Of a DNA stretch of 64,000 nt, positions 63,546 to 64,000 are shown one piece after another. Made by a program: the position numbers and the translations under genes. The notes beneath the pieces were generated by a model. That model was not told the DNA's origin. It saw only the letters and a list, made by a program, of their open reading frames with translations, and ran no database searches. Position 1 is the stretch's first letter; each line of letters opens with the position of its first letter. This DNA comes from Leptotrichia sp. OH3620_COT-345 (GTDB lineage Bacteria; Fusobacteriota; Fusobacteriia; Fusobacteriales; Leptotrichiaceae): contig NZ_RQYW01000001.1 of assembly GCF_003932895.1 (NCBI RefSeq), forward strand, positions 62,001 to 126,000, in the 5' to 3' direction.

Positions 63546-64000
63546 TTATGTGATTTTTCCATTTTTTTCAATAAATTCCAATGCTTCCTTTGCTGCTTTC
63601 TTTTCAGCTTCTTTTTTGCTTTTCCCTTTTCCTATTCCTATTATTCTGCTGTTAAGTTTCACAGAAACTTCAAATAATTTATTATGGTCAGGTCCCTTTG
63701 TATTTACAAGTTCGTATTCGGGCATTTTTTTATATTTCCCTTGAAATATTTCTTGCAATACTGTTTTATAATCCTTTGTTTCTTCTATTTTTTCCAAATT
63801 ATTAATTTTATCCTGTAAAAATCCGAGAGCAATTTTTTTTGCAGTATAGTAGTCCGAATCGCGGAAAATAGCACCGACTAAAGCTTCAAAAGCATCTCCT
63901 AAAATAGATTTTCTGCTTCTTCCGCCTGAAGCGGCTTCTCCGTTACTCAAATATAAATAATCTCCCAAACCTATTTCTCCTGCAATAGCTGAAAATACAG
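63546..64000 (-). CDS. rnc: Ribonuclease III, partial
   Basis: Double-strand-specific endoribonuclease that processes rRNA and mRNA. Only the C-terminal part is in the window; the frame runs on past the right edge (VFSAIAGEIGLGDYLYLSNGE) without a start. The catalytic-domain end SILGDAFEALVGAIFRD carries the second acidic pair, and the double-stranded RNA-binding domain (about the last 70 residues, KSKKEAEKKAAKEALEFI) is complete. First visible gene of a leftward operon. Confidence 0.95.
   Translation of the reverse strand, partial: VFSAIAGEIGLGDYLYLSNGEAASGGRSRKSILGDAFEALVGAIFRDSDYYTAKKIALGFLQDKINNLEKIEETKDYKTVLQEIFQGKYKKMPEYELVNTKGPDHNKLFEVSVKLNSRIIGIGKGKSKKEAEKKAAKEALEFIEKNGKIT

Noticed and set aside
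1-64000. CRISPR arrays, defence islands, tRNA or rRNA genes, prophage
   Set aside because: No regularly spaced repeats, Cas or restriction genes, cloverleaf-like sequences or phage structural genes were seen in reading through the window.

Overview
The window is very AT-rich, tightly packed, and uses strong GGAGG-type ribosome binding sites. Its gene content (lepA, QueH, YfcC-type antiporters, an arginine deiminase cluster, DisA, a TroR-type metal operon, many small lipoproteins and TPR/Sel1/MORN proteins) fits a fermentative, anaerobic Fusobacteriota, most like the family Leptotrichiaceae (Leptotrichia-like). The genus is an inference from content and protein style, not from a search. No rRNA, tRNA, CRISPR array, intact insertion sequence or prophage was seen.

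Layout. 1-8.2 kb: lepA (cut by the left edge) and mscL diverge from back-to-back promoters; then a long leftward run holds queH, an aminotransferase, a secreted muramoyl amidase and three unassigned membrane or TPR genes. 8.3-15.7 kb: a secreted MORN protein, small secreted and membrane proteins, TcdA, a Gfo/Idh/MocA oxidoreductase, an MFS exporter and a MITE-like element. 15.2-23.4 kb: a leftward block of ybaK, pepD, a YfcC antiporter, a CCA-adding enzyme fused to a Nudix domain, rsmB and a GH32 sucrose hydrolase. 23.7-29.4 kb: a small membrane protein, then a Sel1 lipoprotein, a phospholipase D-like lipoprotein, a MATE exporter and a secreted endo/exonuclease-phosphatase. 29.6-37 kb: argH and argG face each other, then efp, a SIMPL protein, a broken TPR lipoprotein and thrC. 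37-43.4 kb: OsmC, NADH oxidase, an unknown gene with dusA and an M48 lipoprotein, htpX and an ElaA acetyltransferase. 43.8-44.7 kb: two unknown overlapping ORFs. 45-54 kb: the arginine island (aminotransferase, argS, a double-headed AraC regulator, arcD, arcC, arcB/argF, arcA). 54.3-59 kb: a metal-uptake operon (DtxR-type regulator, binding lipoprotein, ATPase, two permeases) with a perfect 20-bp palindrome at its promoter. 59.5-64 kb: rnc (cut by the right edge), coaD, radA, disA and a DUF1385 gene.

How the genes work together. The arc genes would import arginine, deiminate it to citrulline, split citrulline to ornithine and carbamoyl phosphate, and make ATP. argG and argH could turn citrulline back to arginine, so the same pools are used in both directions. 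PepD, YbaK and the second YfcC antiporter suggest a peptide-fed lifestyle.

Structures not explained by genes: a family of degenerate repeats of about 150-250 bp sits at the 3' ends of genes (1.7, 24.1, 37.1, 59.3 kb, with partial relatives at 15.1 and 54.2 kb), and there is a short element with 17-bp terminal inverted repeats at 14.9 kb. The most interesting protein observations are the double AraC DNA-binding module beside the arc genes, the CCA-Nudix fusion, and a DisA whose two signature motifs are altered. I found no clearly new defence or biosynthetic system.
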